A stretch of DNA of 64,000 nt from Microbacteriaceae bacterium PS02068 (lineage in GTDB: Bacteria; Actinomycetota; Actinomycetes; Actinomycetales; Microbacteriaceae). Made by a program: the position numbers and the translations under genes. Under the pieces are notes generated by a model. That model saw only the letters and a list, made by a program, of their open reading frames with translations, had not been told where the DNA came from and made no database searches. Every line of letters starts with the position of its first letter. Positions within the stretch are counted from its first letter, which is position 1. This document shows positions 32,292-41,837 of this stretch, one piece after another. The stretch spans positions 40,537-104,536 of the forward strand of contig JASCPF010000004.1 in the NCBI GenBank assembly GCA_029959325.1, written 5' to 3'.

Positions 32292-35200
32292 ATGGACACC
32301 CCCCCTGTCGACACCGCGCGATGGCCCGGTTCGCCCTACGACCTCGTCGACACCGCGAAGTGCCCCGCGTGCTTCGCGCCCATCACCGTCACCGCCTCGG
32401 GCGCCGCGCCGTCGAGCTGCACCACCTGTGGACTGCCGCTCACCGATGCCCGCCTCGGGACCGTCCTAGAGCTCGGCCAGAACCTCCTGTCACTCGAGCT
32501 CACGCGCCGAGCGACGATCGGCGCGATCCGCGCGACTCATGAGGCGCGCCTGACGGCCGCCGCCGAGCGGTTCGCCCGCACGGCAGAGCGGCGTGCCGAG
32601 ATCAACGCCAGCTCGCCGCGGCAAGAGGTCGACCGCCGTGGGCTGCCGGCGCCCACGCAGCACCCGCAGGGTACGGCGCCCGTCGTCCCCACACCTGCCG
32701 CGGCGCCCGTGAGCCGCCCCCAGCCTCAGAGGCAGGCCCCGGTCGGCGGTTCCGCGCCGATCGCCCCGCTCTCGGCTCCCCCGCTCCCCCCGACGGCACC
32801 GCGGCGCGCGCGCCCGCGCATCACGGTCCCCGTGCTGCTGCTGATCGTCGGCGTGAGCCTCGTCGGCATCGCCGCGATCTTCTTCCTCACCCTGGCGTGG
32901 TTCGTCGCCGACATCGCGGTGCGCGCCCTGATCATCGGCGCGATCACGCTCGCGACGCTCGTCGTGGCATCCCTGCTGCGGCGGCGCGACCTCACCGCGA
33001 CGGCCGAGGCGATCGCGGTGATCGGCATCCTGCTCGTCGGTCTCGATGCGTGGGCCGTGCGCGCCAACGGACTGCTCGGCGCGGATGCCATGGAGGGCAG
33101 CACCTACGCGGGCCTCGCGACCCTCGCCGTCGCGGTCGTGTGTCGCATATGGGCGCGCCTCTCGCACCTGCGCGCCCCCGACCTGGCATCCGTCATCGCC
33201 CTCCCCGCAGGACTCGGACTGCTCATCGGCGGCCTCACTGCGCCATCGGCGGGCGACGCCGGCCCGGCGTGGGTGTGGGGGCTCGTCGGTGCGGCGGTGG
33301 GCGGGCTCACGTTCGCCCTGCCGGCCCCGTGGTCGGCGGCACGGGACGAGTCCGAGGGCGAGCGCACGACCCTCTCGGCGATCGGTCTCGCTGCTCTCAT
33401 CACGGCGACGGGCCTCTCGTTCTTCGTGGCCTCGCGCGACATCGCGTTCGTGCTGTGGGCGGTGCCGTTGCTGGTCATCGTCGCGGCGGCCTGGTGGGTG
33501 GCCCTCGCCCGCCGCGCGGCGCGGATTCGGCTCGACTGGGCGCCGACGTTCGCGACGATCGTCGCCTGCGCGGGCGTCGCCGCGGCGTCGACGCTCGGCT
33601 GGCAGCTCGCCCTGCGGAGCGACTCGTCCTGGTTCGCTCTCGTGCTCGGTCCCGTGATCGCCGTCGCGGTCGCCGTCGCCGTCGACCTCACCCGGACGCG
33701 CGCCGGACTGCCGGCCGCCGCCTTCGCAACAGCAGCCGCGATCGCCTCGGCAGGGCTCCTGCTCGCGGTGACGCTGTGGATGCGCATGGCCGTGACGACG
33801 ATCACCGCGGGATGGATGCCGTGGCGCACCGACCCCGTCACCGGCTCGTGGCGCACCGACCCCGTCGCCCTCGCCCTCGCCCTCGGGGCGTCGCCCGACG
33901 CGTTCCTGCCGCTGGCGGCGGCGGTCGTCGTGGTCGCGCTGCTGTGGGTCGCCCCCGCGCTGCGTCGACCACCCGCTCGCGCGCTGCGCACGACGGCATC
34001 GGCCGTGCTGGTGCTGGTCGCCGCGGCGAGTACGGCGCGCCCCGTCATCGTGGTGGGCGTGGCCCTCGCGGTCGCGGCAGGGTCGGTGGTCGTCGCGCGC
34101 ATCGAGTCGCGCCGGGCCGACGCCGACGCGGTGCTGCCCAGCGCGCCCAGCGCACTCGGTGCACCTGACGCCCGCAGCGCATCCGGTGCACCCGGCACGA
34201 TCGCCGTGTGGGCGGCGCCCGCCGCGCTCAGCGCCGCAACGGCCTATGCCGCGGGCACCGCGACCACGTGGCTGTGGGTGATCGCGGCCCTCGTCACGAT
34301 CGCGCTGCCGGTCGTGCTCGCTCGCACGATCACCGCGGCCGGTCGCGGCACCGATGTGCTGCAGGCGACATCCACGGTGTTCGCCATCGGACTCGCGGCG
34401 GTGAGCGCCTTCGTCGCGCCGCAGGCGATCGCGGCCGCGGTCGGCACCGACTCCGGCGCGGGCCTCGCCGGCTTCGCACTTCTGCAGTGGGTCGCGCTGG
34501 TCTCGATCGGCCTCGCGCTGTGGGCGGCGCCCGGCGTCGTGCGCCGTACGCTCGCGATCTCGGGGGTCGCGCTGGCCGCGGCATCCCTCATTCCGACGAT
34601 CCTCGCGGCGATCCCCGAGGACGCCGGCCTCGTGTCGAGCGGGTCGGTGTCGGTGGCGATCGGCGAGCCGTGGACGGCGCTGATCCGTGGTGCCGCGCTG
34701 GTGGCAGCACTCGGCGCCGTCGCATGGGCACGCATCCGAGGCGGATTCCCGACCGGGGTTGCGGCGACCGCGGCAGTGCTGCTCGCGCCGTCGGTCGGCG
34801 CGGTGATCGTCGCGATCACCGACCTGGCTGCCATTCCGGATGCCACGCCACCGCTGGCGACCGGCGCCTTCGCGCTCCTGTGCCTCGGAAGTGCGCTGGC
34901 CGCGCTTCGCGCGCCCCGCACCGACACAGTCCGTGCAGCCGCCGTGCGGGCAGCGGCCGACACCGGCGCGCTCGTGGCGACGACCCTCGTGGCCTGGCAG
35001 TCGCGCAGTGATCTCGCCTGGCTCGTCCTGCTGCTCATCGGCGGCGCGCTCGCGGCGATGAGCGTCACCCGCGGCTGGGCCGCGCCGCGCGCAGCGACCC
35101 TCGCGGGCGTCGTCACCGCGTCGAGCGATGGCGTGCCTTTCGCCGCCGCCCGCCGTCGGGCGCTGGTCTGGGCCGCCTTCGCGTTCGGCGTCGCCGCGCT

Positions 35201-37379
35201 CTGGGCAGCGGTCGCTGAGAGCCGCCTGTTCGGCGACAGGCCGACGCTCGAGGCGTACACGGTCGCCCCCGCTGCGGGTCTGGTCGCGTTGACGATCGTG
35301 CTGACCTGGCTGCGCCGCCACGCCGAGGCGACGCTCGCCGCGACGCTCGCGGCGGTCATCGGCGTCGTCGTGCCCGCCTCGATGGCGCTGCTCCCGTACC
35401 AGCCCGCGCGACCGATCATCGCCACCGCCGTCGCCGCCGCCCTGTGCGCGGCACTCGCGTGGACGCCCGCGCGCCGCCTGCCCGGGGTCTCGGTCGCGGC
35501 GGCGATCACGACTCTGGCGGGCGCCGCCATCGGCGCCGTGCTCATGGCGCAGTGGGCGCCGGTCGCACACAGCGCATGGGCGATCGTGCCGGTCGCCGCC
35601 GCGTTCCTCGCCGCGATCGGGTTCGAGAGCGGCGCGGCGCCGTCGACCGCCCGGCGCCCCTCCCCCGGGCAGCACCGCTTCGCCGCGGCCGCGCCGCCCG
35701 TCGCCCTCGTGCTGGCTGCCGCGGCCGTGGCGAACGTGATGCTGGTGCGCGACGCGTGGTGGGTCGGAGCCCTCGCGATCGCGCTGCTGCTCGTGCTCTC
35801 GCTCGCCGCGGCGGCCGTCGATCGCGCGCCGATCGGCGCAGCGACCCGATGGGCTGCGACCGGCGGCGCGGCTCTGATCGCCGCTGCGCTGCTGCAGCGC
35901 GGCGCCGTGATCGAGCTCGTGACCCTGCCGATCGCGACCGCCGTGCTCGGGGGCGCCGCCCTCGCGATGCGCCGGCTCGCACGCCGTGGCGCGGCCTGGC
36001 CCGGCGTCGAGACCATGCCGTGGCTCGCCGGAGTGGTCGTCGCCGTGGCGCCCAGCCTGCTCGCAGAGCCGCTGCCCGGGCGCCTGTGGCTGCTCGTGTC
36101 GGCGTGCCTGCTGGTCGCGGTGGGCCTTGCCGCGGTGAGCCCGGCGCAGACGATGGCGCTCACGGCATCCACCATCGCCATCGCCGCCGCGGGCGCGCTG
36201 ATCGCGGGGCTGCGTGCGGCGCTCGAACTCGCCGCGCCGCACGGGTTTGCGATCGCGCTGGTCGCCGGTGCGGGAACCGCCGGGGTCGGCGCGGTGACGG
36301 TGTGGCGCCGCGTGCCGCCCCCGGCCCTCGCACGCACAGCGGCGGCCGCCGGGGCCGCGCTGGTCGCGTTCGCGGTGGCGGTCTGCGGTGACGGGTCGGT
36401 GACCCAGACCGTGATCGTCGTTGCGATCGCGACGGCTGCGGCACTCGGCGCGGCGATCGCGCTGAGCCGCCCCGGCTGGCTGCCGGTCGCCGGCATCCTG
36501 ACGCTCGGCGGCGTCGTCGTCGCGCTCGTGGCCGTGGTCGCGCGACTCGCGCGGATGACGCCCACCTCGACGGGCGGGGCGGAACCGGATGCCTGGGTGC
36601 TCGCCGTGGCACTCATCGTGGCGGCCATCGGCGCCGTCGCGCTGCGCGTGAGCTCGCGCGCAGGGGCCGGCACCGCACCGGCGATCCGTGCCGTCGTCGA
36701 AGCGGCCGTCGGGGCGGCCTTCGCCGTCACGGTCATCCTGGTGGCGCTGGCGCAGTCGTGGCTGCTCTGGTCGGGCGGGTACGACGCCCGCCCCGCGCGG
36801 GCAGCCGTGACGATCCTGCTGCTGACGGCTGCGGCCGTCGCGGGTGCGCTGCTGCATCGACGGATCGGGGCGGCGCTCGGCATCGCCGCCTGGGTCGCGG
36901 TCGGCGTCGTCGCGGTGGTCGCGGTGTTCACCGGGGGCGCGCGCCCGTTCGAGGTCGTGACGTTCGCGCCGGCGCTGGGGCTGCTGGTCCTCGGCATCCG
37001 CCGCCTTCGGCTCGAGGCCTCGGTGCGCAGCTGGCCGGCGCTGGGCCCCGGCCTCGCCCTCGCGACCATTCCCTCGCTGCTGCACGACTTCGGCCCGAAC
37101 GACCTGTGGCGCATCGTCGCGCTCGGCGTCGTGGCGGTGGCGCTCGTCGTCATCGGAGCGACCCGGCGACTGCAGGCGCCGCTGATCCTCGGCACGGTGG
37201 TGCTGCTGGTGCACGCGGTGGCGCAGCTGTGGCCGTGGATCGCGGGCGCCTACGACGCCGTGCCGTGGTGGCTGTGGGTCGGCCTCGGTGGCGTCTTGCT
37301 GATCGTCATCGCGGCGCGCTACGAGCGGCAGCTGAAGGCGCTGCGCACGGCCTACGCGGCGGTCGCCGGCCTGCGCTGA
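32292..37379 (+). CDS. Giant multi-pass membrane protein (SCO7613 C-terminal-domain family)
   Basis: 1695 aa. The N-terminus has a zinc ribbon (C24PAC27 ... C43TTC46) and a helical segment ELTRRATIGAIRATHEARLT, then a Pro/Gln-rich linker (residues 110-175). The rest consists of roughly 40 or more hydrophobic Ala/Val/Leu helices with short Arg-containing loops. It matches the very long actinobacterial proteins named after Streptomyces SCO7613; their function is unknown. It is expressed alone. The long open frames opposite it are codon-bias artefacts of the Ala/Val-rich sequence. Confidence 0.85.
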   Translation: MDTPPVDTARWPGSPYDLVDTAKCPACFAPITVTASGAAPSSCTTCGLPLTDARLGTVLELGQNLLSLELTRRATIGAIRATHEARLTAAAERFARTAERRAEINASSPRQEVDRRGLPAPTQHPQGTAPVVPTPAAAPVSRPQPQRQAPVGGSAPIAPLSAPPLPPTAPRRARPRITVPVLLLIVGVSLVGIAAIFFLTLAWFVADIAVRALIIGAITLATLVVASLLRRRDLTATAEAIAVIGILLVGLDAWAVRANGLLGADAMEGSTYAGLATLAVAVVCRIWARLSHLRAPDLASVIALPAGLGLLIGGLTAPSAGDAGPAWVWGLVGAAVGGLTFALPAPWSAARDESEGERTTLSAIGLAALITATGLSFFVASRDIAFVLWAVPLLVIVAAAWWVALARRAARIRLDWAPTFATIVACAGVAAASTLGWQLALRSDSSWFALVLGPVIAVAVAVAVDLTRTRAGLPAAAFATAAAIASAGLLLAVTLWMRMAVTTITAGWMPWRTDPVTGSWRTDPVALALALGASPDAFLPLAAAVVVVALLWVAPALRRPPARALRTTASAVLVLVAAASTARPVIVVGVALAVAAGSVVVARIESRRADADAVLPSAPSALGAPDARSASGAPGTIAVWAAPAALSAATAYAAGTATTWLWVIAALVTIALPVVLARTITAAGRGTDVLQATSTVFAIGLAAVSAFVAPQAIAAAVGTDSGAGLAGFALLQWVALVSIGLALWAAPGVVRRTLAISGVALAAASLIPTILAAIPEDAGLVSSGSVSVAIGEPWTALIRGAALVAALGAVAWARIRGGFPTGVAATAAVLLAPSVGAVIVAITDLAAIPDATPPLATGAFALLCLGSALAALRAPRTDTVRAAAVRAAADTGALVATTLVAWQSRSDLAWLVLLLIGGALAAMSVTRGWAAPRAATLAGVVTASSDGVPFAAARRRALVWAAFAFGVAALWAAVAESRLFGDRPTLEAYTVAPAAGLVALTIVLTWLRRHAEATLAATLAAVIGVVVPASMALLPYQPARPIIATAVAAALCAALAWTPARRLPGVSVAAAITTLAGAAIGAVLMAQWAPVAHSAWAIVPVAAAFLAAIGFESGAAPSTARRPSPGQHRFAAAAPPVALVLAAAAVANVMLVRDAWWVGALAIALLLVLSLAAAAVDRAPIGAATRWAATGGAALIAAALLQRGAVIELVTLPIATAVLGGAALAMRRLARRGAAWPGVETMPWLAGVVVAVAPSLLAEPLPGRLWLLVSACLLVAVGLAAVSPAQTMALTASTIAIAAAGALIAGLRAALELAAPHGFAIALVAGAGTAGVGAVTVWRRVPPPALARTAAAAGAALVAFAVAVCGDGSVTQTVIVVAIATAAALGAAIALSRPGWLPVAGILTLGGVVVALVAVVARLARMTPTSTGGAEPDAWVLAVALIVAAIGAVALRVSSRAGAGTAPAIRAVVEAAVGAAFAVTVILVALAQSWLLWSGGYDARPARAAVTILLLTAAAVAGALLHRRIGAALGIAAWVAVGVVAVVAVFTGGARPFEVVTFAPALGLLVLGIRRLRLEASVRSWPALGPGLALATIPSLLHDFGPNDLWRIVALGVVAVALVVIGATRRLQAPLILGTVVLLVHAVAQLWPWIAGAYDAVPWWLWVGLGGVLLIVIAARYERQLKALRTAYAAVAGLR

Positions 37380-37441
37380 CGACTCGCCGGGCGGTCACGC
37401 GGCGCTGGACGGTCACACGGGCCGGACCGGCGCCGCGGCGG

Positions 37442-38137
37442 TCAGAGGGCCGGACCGGCGCCGCGACCCCAGCGGAAGGCCGACACCGTGGGGTCGCCGT
37501 CGATCCAGAAGCGCCACGGGAAGGCATCCGTGCCGGCGACGCCGGCCACCCCGACCCGCGGACCGCGCACGATGTCGGCGCGGACTGCCTCGGGCAGCCA
37601 CAGCCGCGCGACGGCGCCTGCCTGCTCGAGGCCCGTGACGGCGTCGATGCCGTCATGGTGCAGGTGGCGAAAGCCCACGGCCTCACCCAGCCGCCCCGGC
37701 CCGCGCGCGAGGTCGCGGGCGGTGCGCGCGGCGGGACGGCGCGCGGTCGCGGCATCCACCCCCTCGACCACCTCGCCGCCGCGCAGCAGGATTCCGCCCG
37801 CCGTGCCGGCCGGCCCGCACACCACATTGACGCACGAATGGATGCCATGGCTCAGGTACACGTAGAGGTGACCCGGCTCGCCCCACATGGTGGCGTTGCG
37901 CGCCGTGCGGCCCATGCGGGCATGCGAGCCGGGGTCGGGCGCGTCGCCCGTGCCGGCGCCGTGGTACGCCTCGACCTCGGTGAGACGCACCGCGACCGTG
38001 CCGTCGGCCGTCGTCACCGCGAGCACGCCGCCCAGCAGACGCGGAGCGACCTCGACCGGCAGCCCGGCGAGCGCGGCGCGGGTCGCCGGCACCAGCCCTC
38101 GCACGAGGTTCGGCACCACACCCGCGCGCGCGATCAT
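37442..38137 (-). CDS. DNA-3-methyladenine glycosylase (MPG/AAG family)
   Basis: 231 aa. TEVEAYHGAGTGDAPDPGSH contains the catalytic Glu and the family's conserved start; ARMGRTARNATMWGEPGHLY and VYLSHGIHSCVNVVCGPAGT follow. It removes alkylated purines such as 3-methyladenine from DNA. I chose the ATG that overlaps the preceding gene's stop (ATGA) and gives the usual length. It is the last gene of what appears to be the zinc operon, an odd partner for metal transport. Confidence 0.9.
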   Translation of the reverse strand: MIARAGVVPNLVRGLVPATRAALAGLPVEVAPRLLGGVLAVTTADGTVAVRLTEVEAYHGAGTGDAPDPGSHARMGRTARNATMWGEPGHLYVYLSHGIHSCVNVVCGPAGTAGGILLRGGEVVEGVDAATARRPAARTARDLARGPGRLGEAVGFRHLHHDGIDAVTGLEQAGAVARLWLPEAVRADIVRGPRVGVAGVAGTDAFPWRFWIDGDPTVSAFRWGRGAGPAL

Positions 38138-39549
38138 CCGCGCGGCGGGGTCTGGCACCACGAGATGTCGAAGCCGCTCAGCGCGACCACTTCACTGCCA
38201 TCGCTGAGCGAGACGACGTGGGTCTGCACCTTCTCGGGCAGGGGCAGCAGGTGCGCGTCGTACGCGTTGTCGACGGCGTCAGGGGCGACGAGGAATGCGG
38301 CGTAGCGACCGCTCGGCGAGACACACGTCTCGATCAGCGTGTCGGCGGGCTTGATCGAGAAGACGGGGCGGGCGGCGCCCGTGGCATCCACGACGTTCAC
38401 CGTCGTCGAGCGCACAGTGAAGCCGTCGAGCACCGCCAGCACGCGCAGGGTCGAGCCGTCTGCGAGCGGCGTCATGCCGTTGACCTGACCCAGCGCGGGG
38501 TCGGTCGGCGGCAACGGGGTCTCTTTCGCGGTGGCGAGGTCGATCGTGGCCGGCCCGGCGACCCGCTCGATGGCGACGCTCGTCGAGCCGCGGGCGATGC
38601 CGTCGATCGAGACGGCATTGCCGAGCGCGACCGGCGCCCCGCCCGACGGTGAGACGAGCGTCAGCGCACCGTCGAACGTGAGCATCAGGAAGGTGTCGGT
38701 GCCCGGCACGAATCGCCAGTCGTCGACGCGCGATTCTCCGCCCTCGCGCGTGATCGCGGTGGGCTGGTCGTCCTTCTGAGCGTCCGAGAGCGACGCCGTG
38801 AAGAGCATGCTCTCGCGGGCTCCGGCCGTTCCGACAGTGGCATCGGTGAAGGTGTAGCCGATGAGGTTGCCCCGATCGGCGCTCTGCAGGTTCGTGACCG
38901 TGCCGGTGCCCGGCAGCGGGAGTTCGCGCCGATCGCCGCCGTCGAGGTCGGTGACGATCAGGTGCGAGGCGCCGGATGTGTCGAGCGTCGAGATCACGAG
39001 ATGCGACGCCGTCGCGCGGAAGTCCTCGATCTGCGGATCGGTGAACACCGGCACGGCCGCATCGCCGGCGAGGTCGGTCGTGAAGACCGTGTCGCCGTCC
39101 TTGCCGCGCTGCAGGATGAACGACTGCAGCTGCGGCGTCAGGAAGCTCTTCGTGATGGTGGTGGATGTCCCGCCGCCGAGCCCTTCGACGCCCGCGATCT
39201 TCACGGTGTACTCGGTGTCGTCCCACAGCGGCAGGGCGAAGCGGATGCCGACGCTGCGGCCCGACGTGTCGACGGTGAAGGCGGTCGCCGGTGTCACGGT
39301 CACCTGGTCGGGCGTCACCTTCGCGAGCGACTGCGTCGTCGTGAAGATGATGCGCGAACCGGCGTTGTTCACCGCGGCATCCGGATCGACGCTCACCTTC
39401 GTCACGCGCGGACCCTGCGCGGTCGACACGACGGCGCCCGCGAGCCCCACGACCGCCAGCAGGGCGATGACGACGGCGAACCCACCGAGAAACGCGCGCG
39501 ACCGACGCCGGTGGGTGCGCGCGCGACGCGAACCCAGCTCAGTACTCAT
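38134..39549 (-). CDS. Membrane-anchored Ig-like/propeller protein, function unknown
   Basis: 471 aa. An Arg-rich N-terminus and one membrane helix (AFLGGFAVVIALLAVVGLAGAVV) are followed outside the cell by an Ig-like (Big-type) domain (VTVTPATAFTVDTSGRSVGI, EYTVKIAGVEGLGGG). A beta-propeller-like region with repeated strands follows (HLIVTDLDGGDRRELPLPG, DTFLMLTFDGALTLVSPSGG, VSPSGRYAAFLV). The start overlaps the TIGR03943 gene by 11 nt, so the two are translationally coupled in the zinc operon. It might scaffold or sense an envelope complex; the function is not known. Confidence 0.75.
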   Translation of the reverse strand: MSTELGSRRARTHRRRSRAFLGGFAVVIALLAVVGLAGAVVSTAQGPRVTKVSVDPDAAVNNAGSRIIFTTTQSLAKVTPDQVTVTPATAFTVDTSGRSVGIRFALPLWDDTEYTVKIAGVEGLGGGTSTTITKSFLTPQLQSFILQRGKDGDTVFTTDLAGDAAVPVFTDPQIEDFRATASHLVISTLDTSGASHLIVTDLDGGDRRELPLPGTGTVTNLQSADRGNLIGYTFTDATVGTAGARESMLFTASLSDAQKDDQPTAITREGGESRVDDWRFVPGTDTFLMLTFDGALTLVSPSGGAPVALGNAVSIDGIARGSTSVAIERVAGPATIDLATAKETPLPPTDPALGQVNGMTPLADGSTLRVLAVLDGFTVRSTTVNVVDATGAARPVFSIKPADTLIETCVSPSGRYAAFLVAPDAVDNAYDAHLLPLPEKVQTHVVSLSDGSEVVALSGFDISWCQTPPRG

Positions 39550-40333
39550 ACGGATCCTTGGGTGCGGCGACCTCATCGACGGTCGCCGGGTGGATCGCGA
39601 GGCGACCGCCGTCGTCGCGGATCGTGCCCGTGACGGTGACCCACTGCCCGGTGGGGTAATCGTCGGTCGAGGCGATCGCGACGCTGGCGGGCTGGGCGTC
39701 GATGACGCAGTGCGTGATGATCAGCCGCGTGAGGCCGAACCCGCCGTCGCCCGGAGTGACGAACCCCGTGAGGGTCACCTGCTCGCCGTCGAATGCCTCG
39801 GGATTCGTCGCCGTCGCGAACACGCTCGCCCATTCACCGACCCCGAACGAGGCGGTGTCGCCCGTCGCGGCGAGCGCGACCGTGTCGGCCCCTTGGAACA
39901 GCGGGGGCGTACCGGTGTCGCGCTGCATCGCGAGCTGCGCCGACAGCGTCGCCGGCGGCGTCAGCACGATCGCCGCGACGACGCCGGTGGCGAGGATGCC
40001 TCCGGTGACGGTCGCCGCCGTCCCCCAGAAGCTCCGCGGAGCGTGTGCGTGGTGGTGCTCGTCCCTATCGTGGTCGTGATGGTCGTGCGCGTGCCCGTCC
40101 CCGTGATCGTGCCCGTGGTCGGCCTCCGCCCCGCCCGGCAGGGCGAAGCTCACGGCACAGCCGACCAACGCGATGATCGCCATCGGCACGGCGAACCACG
40201 TGGACGAGGGGTTGATGTAGAGCCCCAGCTGGCCGGTGATCCACAGGGCGATCGTCACGGCCGAGAGGCCGGCGGCGAGACCCACGCCGAGCAGGCGCGA
40301 GCCGGTGAATCGAGCGGTGCGGGACTCAGGCAA
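39539..40333 (-). CDS. TIGR03943-family putative permease subunit with His-rich loop (UPF0703, YcgQ-like)
   Basis: 264 aa. Two N-terminal membrane helices and a cytoplasmic or loop segment at residues 72-98 with 12 His plus many Asp, an obvious metal-binding stretch, precede a third helix. The C-terminal OB-like region has VTLTGFVTPGDGGFGLTRLI, THCVIDAQPASVAI and GQWVTVTGTI, with the family's conserved Cys. In Bacillus the homologs YcgR and YcgQ are encoded together, as here. The ATG overlaps the permease gene by 8 nt. A role in zinc delivery is inferred. Confidence 0.85.
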   Translation of the reverse strand: MPESRTARFTGSRLLGVGLAAGLSAVTIALWITGQLGLYINPSSTWFAVPMAIIALVGCAVSFALPGGAEADHGHDHGDGHAHDHHDHDRDEHHHAHAPRSFWGTAATVTGGILATGVVAAIVLTPPATLSAQLAMQRDTGTPPLFQGADTVALAATGDTASFGVGEWASVFATATNPEAFDGEQVTLTGFVTPGDGGFGLTRLIITHCVIDAQPASVAIASTDDYPTGQWVTVTGTIRDDGGRLAIHPATVDEVAAPKDPYEY

Positions 40334-41381
40334 GGAGGTTCACCACCGATCCGACGGCGACGGCGAACAGCACGACGATGACGACCAGGCCGCCGAGCAC
40401 CTTCGTGCGGAATGTCGTGCGCAGCAGGGCCAGCATCTTCACGTCGACGAGCGGGCCGACGAGCAGGAACGCCACGATCGAGCCGGGCGTGAAGGTCGAG
40501 GCGAACGACAGCGCGAAGAACGAGTCGACGTTCGAGCAGATCGACACGATCATCGCGAGGGCGATCATGGCGACGATCGACAGCGCGGGGTTCGATCCGA
40601 TCGCGAGCAGTGCGTCGCGCGGCACGAGCACCTGCACCGCGCCGGCCAGGGCCGATCCGATGACAAGGGCCGGCATGACGGCACGCAGCTCGACGACGAA
40701 CTGGGCGAGGCTGCGGCGACCGCGGTCGGCCAGCCACGGTCCCTGATCCTGTCGAAGGGAGGGCTCCTGCGCGAACGCGCACGAGGCCGCGAACCGCTCG
40801 GTGACGAGCCCATCGGGGTCGGGATGCCGGCTGTAGAGCCACCCGATGAGGTTGGCGACGGCGAAGCCGCCGAGCAGCCGCGCGATGAGGATGCCGTCGT
40901 CGAAGCCGAACGCCTGGTGCGTCGTGATGATGACGATGGGGTTGACGATCGGCGCGGCGATCAGGAAGGTCAAGGTCTCGGGCACTGAGAACCCGCGCAG
41001 CATGAGGCCGCGAGCGAACGGGACGTTGCCGCACTCGCACACCGGCACGAGCATGCCGAGAAGGGAGAGCACCATACGGCGGGCCCATGCCCGGCGAGGC
41101 ATCCATCGCTCGATGACCCCCGGCGGCACCCAGACCTGCACGATGATCGAGAGCAGCACGCCCAGCACGACGAACGGCATCGACTCGACGAGCACGCTGA
41201 TCGAGAGGGTCAGTCCGTCCTGCGCGCGCGTCGGCAGCGACGGCCCGGGCGAGAGCAGGGCGAGCACGATCACGGCGCCGACGACGAGCGCGCCGAGCCC
41301 GACCAGCAGGGCACGCCCGATCCGCGGGTCGCGCTCGAGTCGCTGCGAGCGCGGCGCGAGAACCTGCTCAGTCACCGGCAT
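40326..41381 (-). CDS. Permease of the UPF0718/ArsP_1 family (YcgR-like)
   Basis: 351 aa with about eight to nine membrane helices. LVESMPFVVLGVLLSIIVQV, LGMLVPVCECGNVPFARGLM and FLIAAPIVNPIVIITTHQAF are family hallmarks, and the second half repeats the fold with ICSNVDSFFALSFASTF. The CECGN motif is likely metal-binding or essential for transport. A loop segment PSLRQDQG coincides with a dispersed repeat at 40738-40760. It overlaps the Fur gene by 14 nt and is followed by its usual partner TIGR03943. Confidence 0.86.
   Translation of the reverse strand: MPVTEQVLAPRSQRLERDPRIGRALLVGLGALVVGAVIVLALLSPGPSLPTRAQDGLTLSISVLVESMPFVVLGVLLSIIVQVWVPPGVIERWMPRRAWARRMVLSLLGMLVPVCECGNVPFARGLMLRGFSVPETLTFLIAAPIVNPIVIITTHQAFGFDDGILIARLLGGFAVANLIGWLYSRHPDPDGLVTERFAASCAFAQEPSLRQDQGPWLADRGRRSLAQFVVELRAVMPALVIGSALAGAVQVLVPRDALLAIGSNPALSIVAMIALAMIVSICSNVDSFFALSFASTFTPGSIVAFLLVGPLVDVKMLALLRTTFRTKVLGGLVVIVVLFAVAVGSVVNLLA
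40738..40760 (-). repeat. Dispersed ~23-bp repeat inside the permease gene
   Basis: Plus-strand GGTCCCTGATCCTGTCGAAG continuing GGA, an imperfect palindrome. On the coding strand it gives PSLRQDQG in a cytoplasmic or external loop, where an insertion would be tolerated. Same family as 26764, 43308 and 50342. Confidence 0.65.
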
Positions 41382-41793
41382 CCGCGGTCACTGCAGGGGT
41401 GGAAGGCACGGCGGTGCACTCGGCACACAGTCCGAAGATGTCGACGACGTGCTCGGCCTCGGTGAAGCCGTGCGCGGCGGCGGTGCGCTGTGCCCAGGCC
41501 TCGACCTCGCGCGCCTCGATCTCGACCGCCTTGCCGCACGAGCGACAGATCAGGTGGTGGTGGTGGCCTGTCGTCGAGCAGGCGCGGTAGATCGCCTCGC
41601 CCTCGGGGCTCTGCAGCTGGTCGGCCTCACCGCTCGCCGCAAGCGTCGCGAGCGTGCGGTAGACCGTGGCCAGGCCGATGCCCGTGTTGTCGCTGCGCAG
41701 GTTCGCGTGCAGGTCTTGCGCACTGACGAATCCGCCGGCGTCGCCGAGCGCCGCGCGCACGCGATCGCGCTGCCAGGTGTTGCGCTGGGCCAT
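41368..41793 (-). CDS. zur: Fur-family regulator, probably Zur
   Basis: 141 aa. The winged-helix part has TWQRDRVRAALGDAGGFVSA, followed by TGIGLATVYRTLATLAASGE. The dimer/metal part has HHHHLICRSCGKAVEIEARE and a second Cys pair in FGLCAECT for the structural zinc. Placement directly after znuACB argues for zinc-responsive Zur over iron-responsive Fur. Its probable target is the box at 44486-44500. The ATG at 41793 gives the standard length. Confidence 0.85.
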   Translation of the reverse strand: MAQRNTWQRDRVRAALGDAGGFVSAQDLHANLRSDNTGIGLATVYRTLATLAASGEADQLQSPEGEAIYRACSTTGHHHHLICRSCGKAVEIEAREVEAWAQRTAAAHGFTEAEHVVDIFGLCAECTAVPSTPAVTADAGD

Positions 41794-41837
41794 GCCCGCG
41801 ATTCTACGCGCGGTGACTTTGAGGGGGCTGGGTGAGG

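Noticed and set aside
32490..37214. Very long open frames (over 1500 codons) on the strand opposite the giant membrane protein
   Set aside because: They consist of Arg/Gly/Asp/His-rich low-complexity sequence, the expected antisense of Ala/Val-rich high-GC coding DNA, and resemble no protein.
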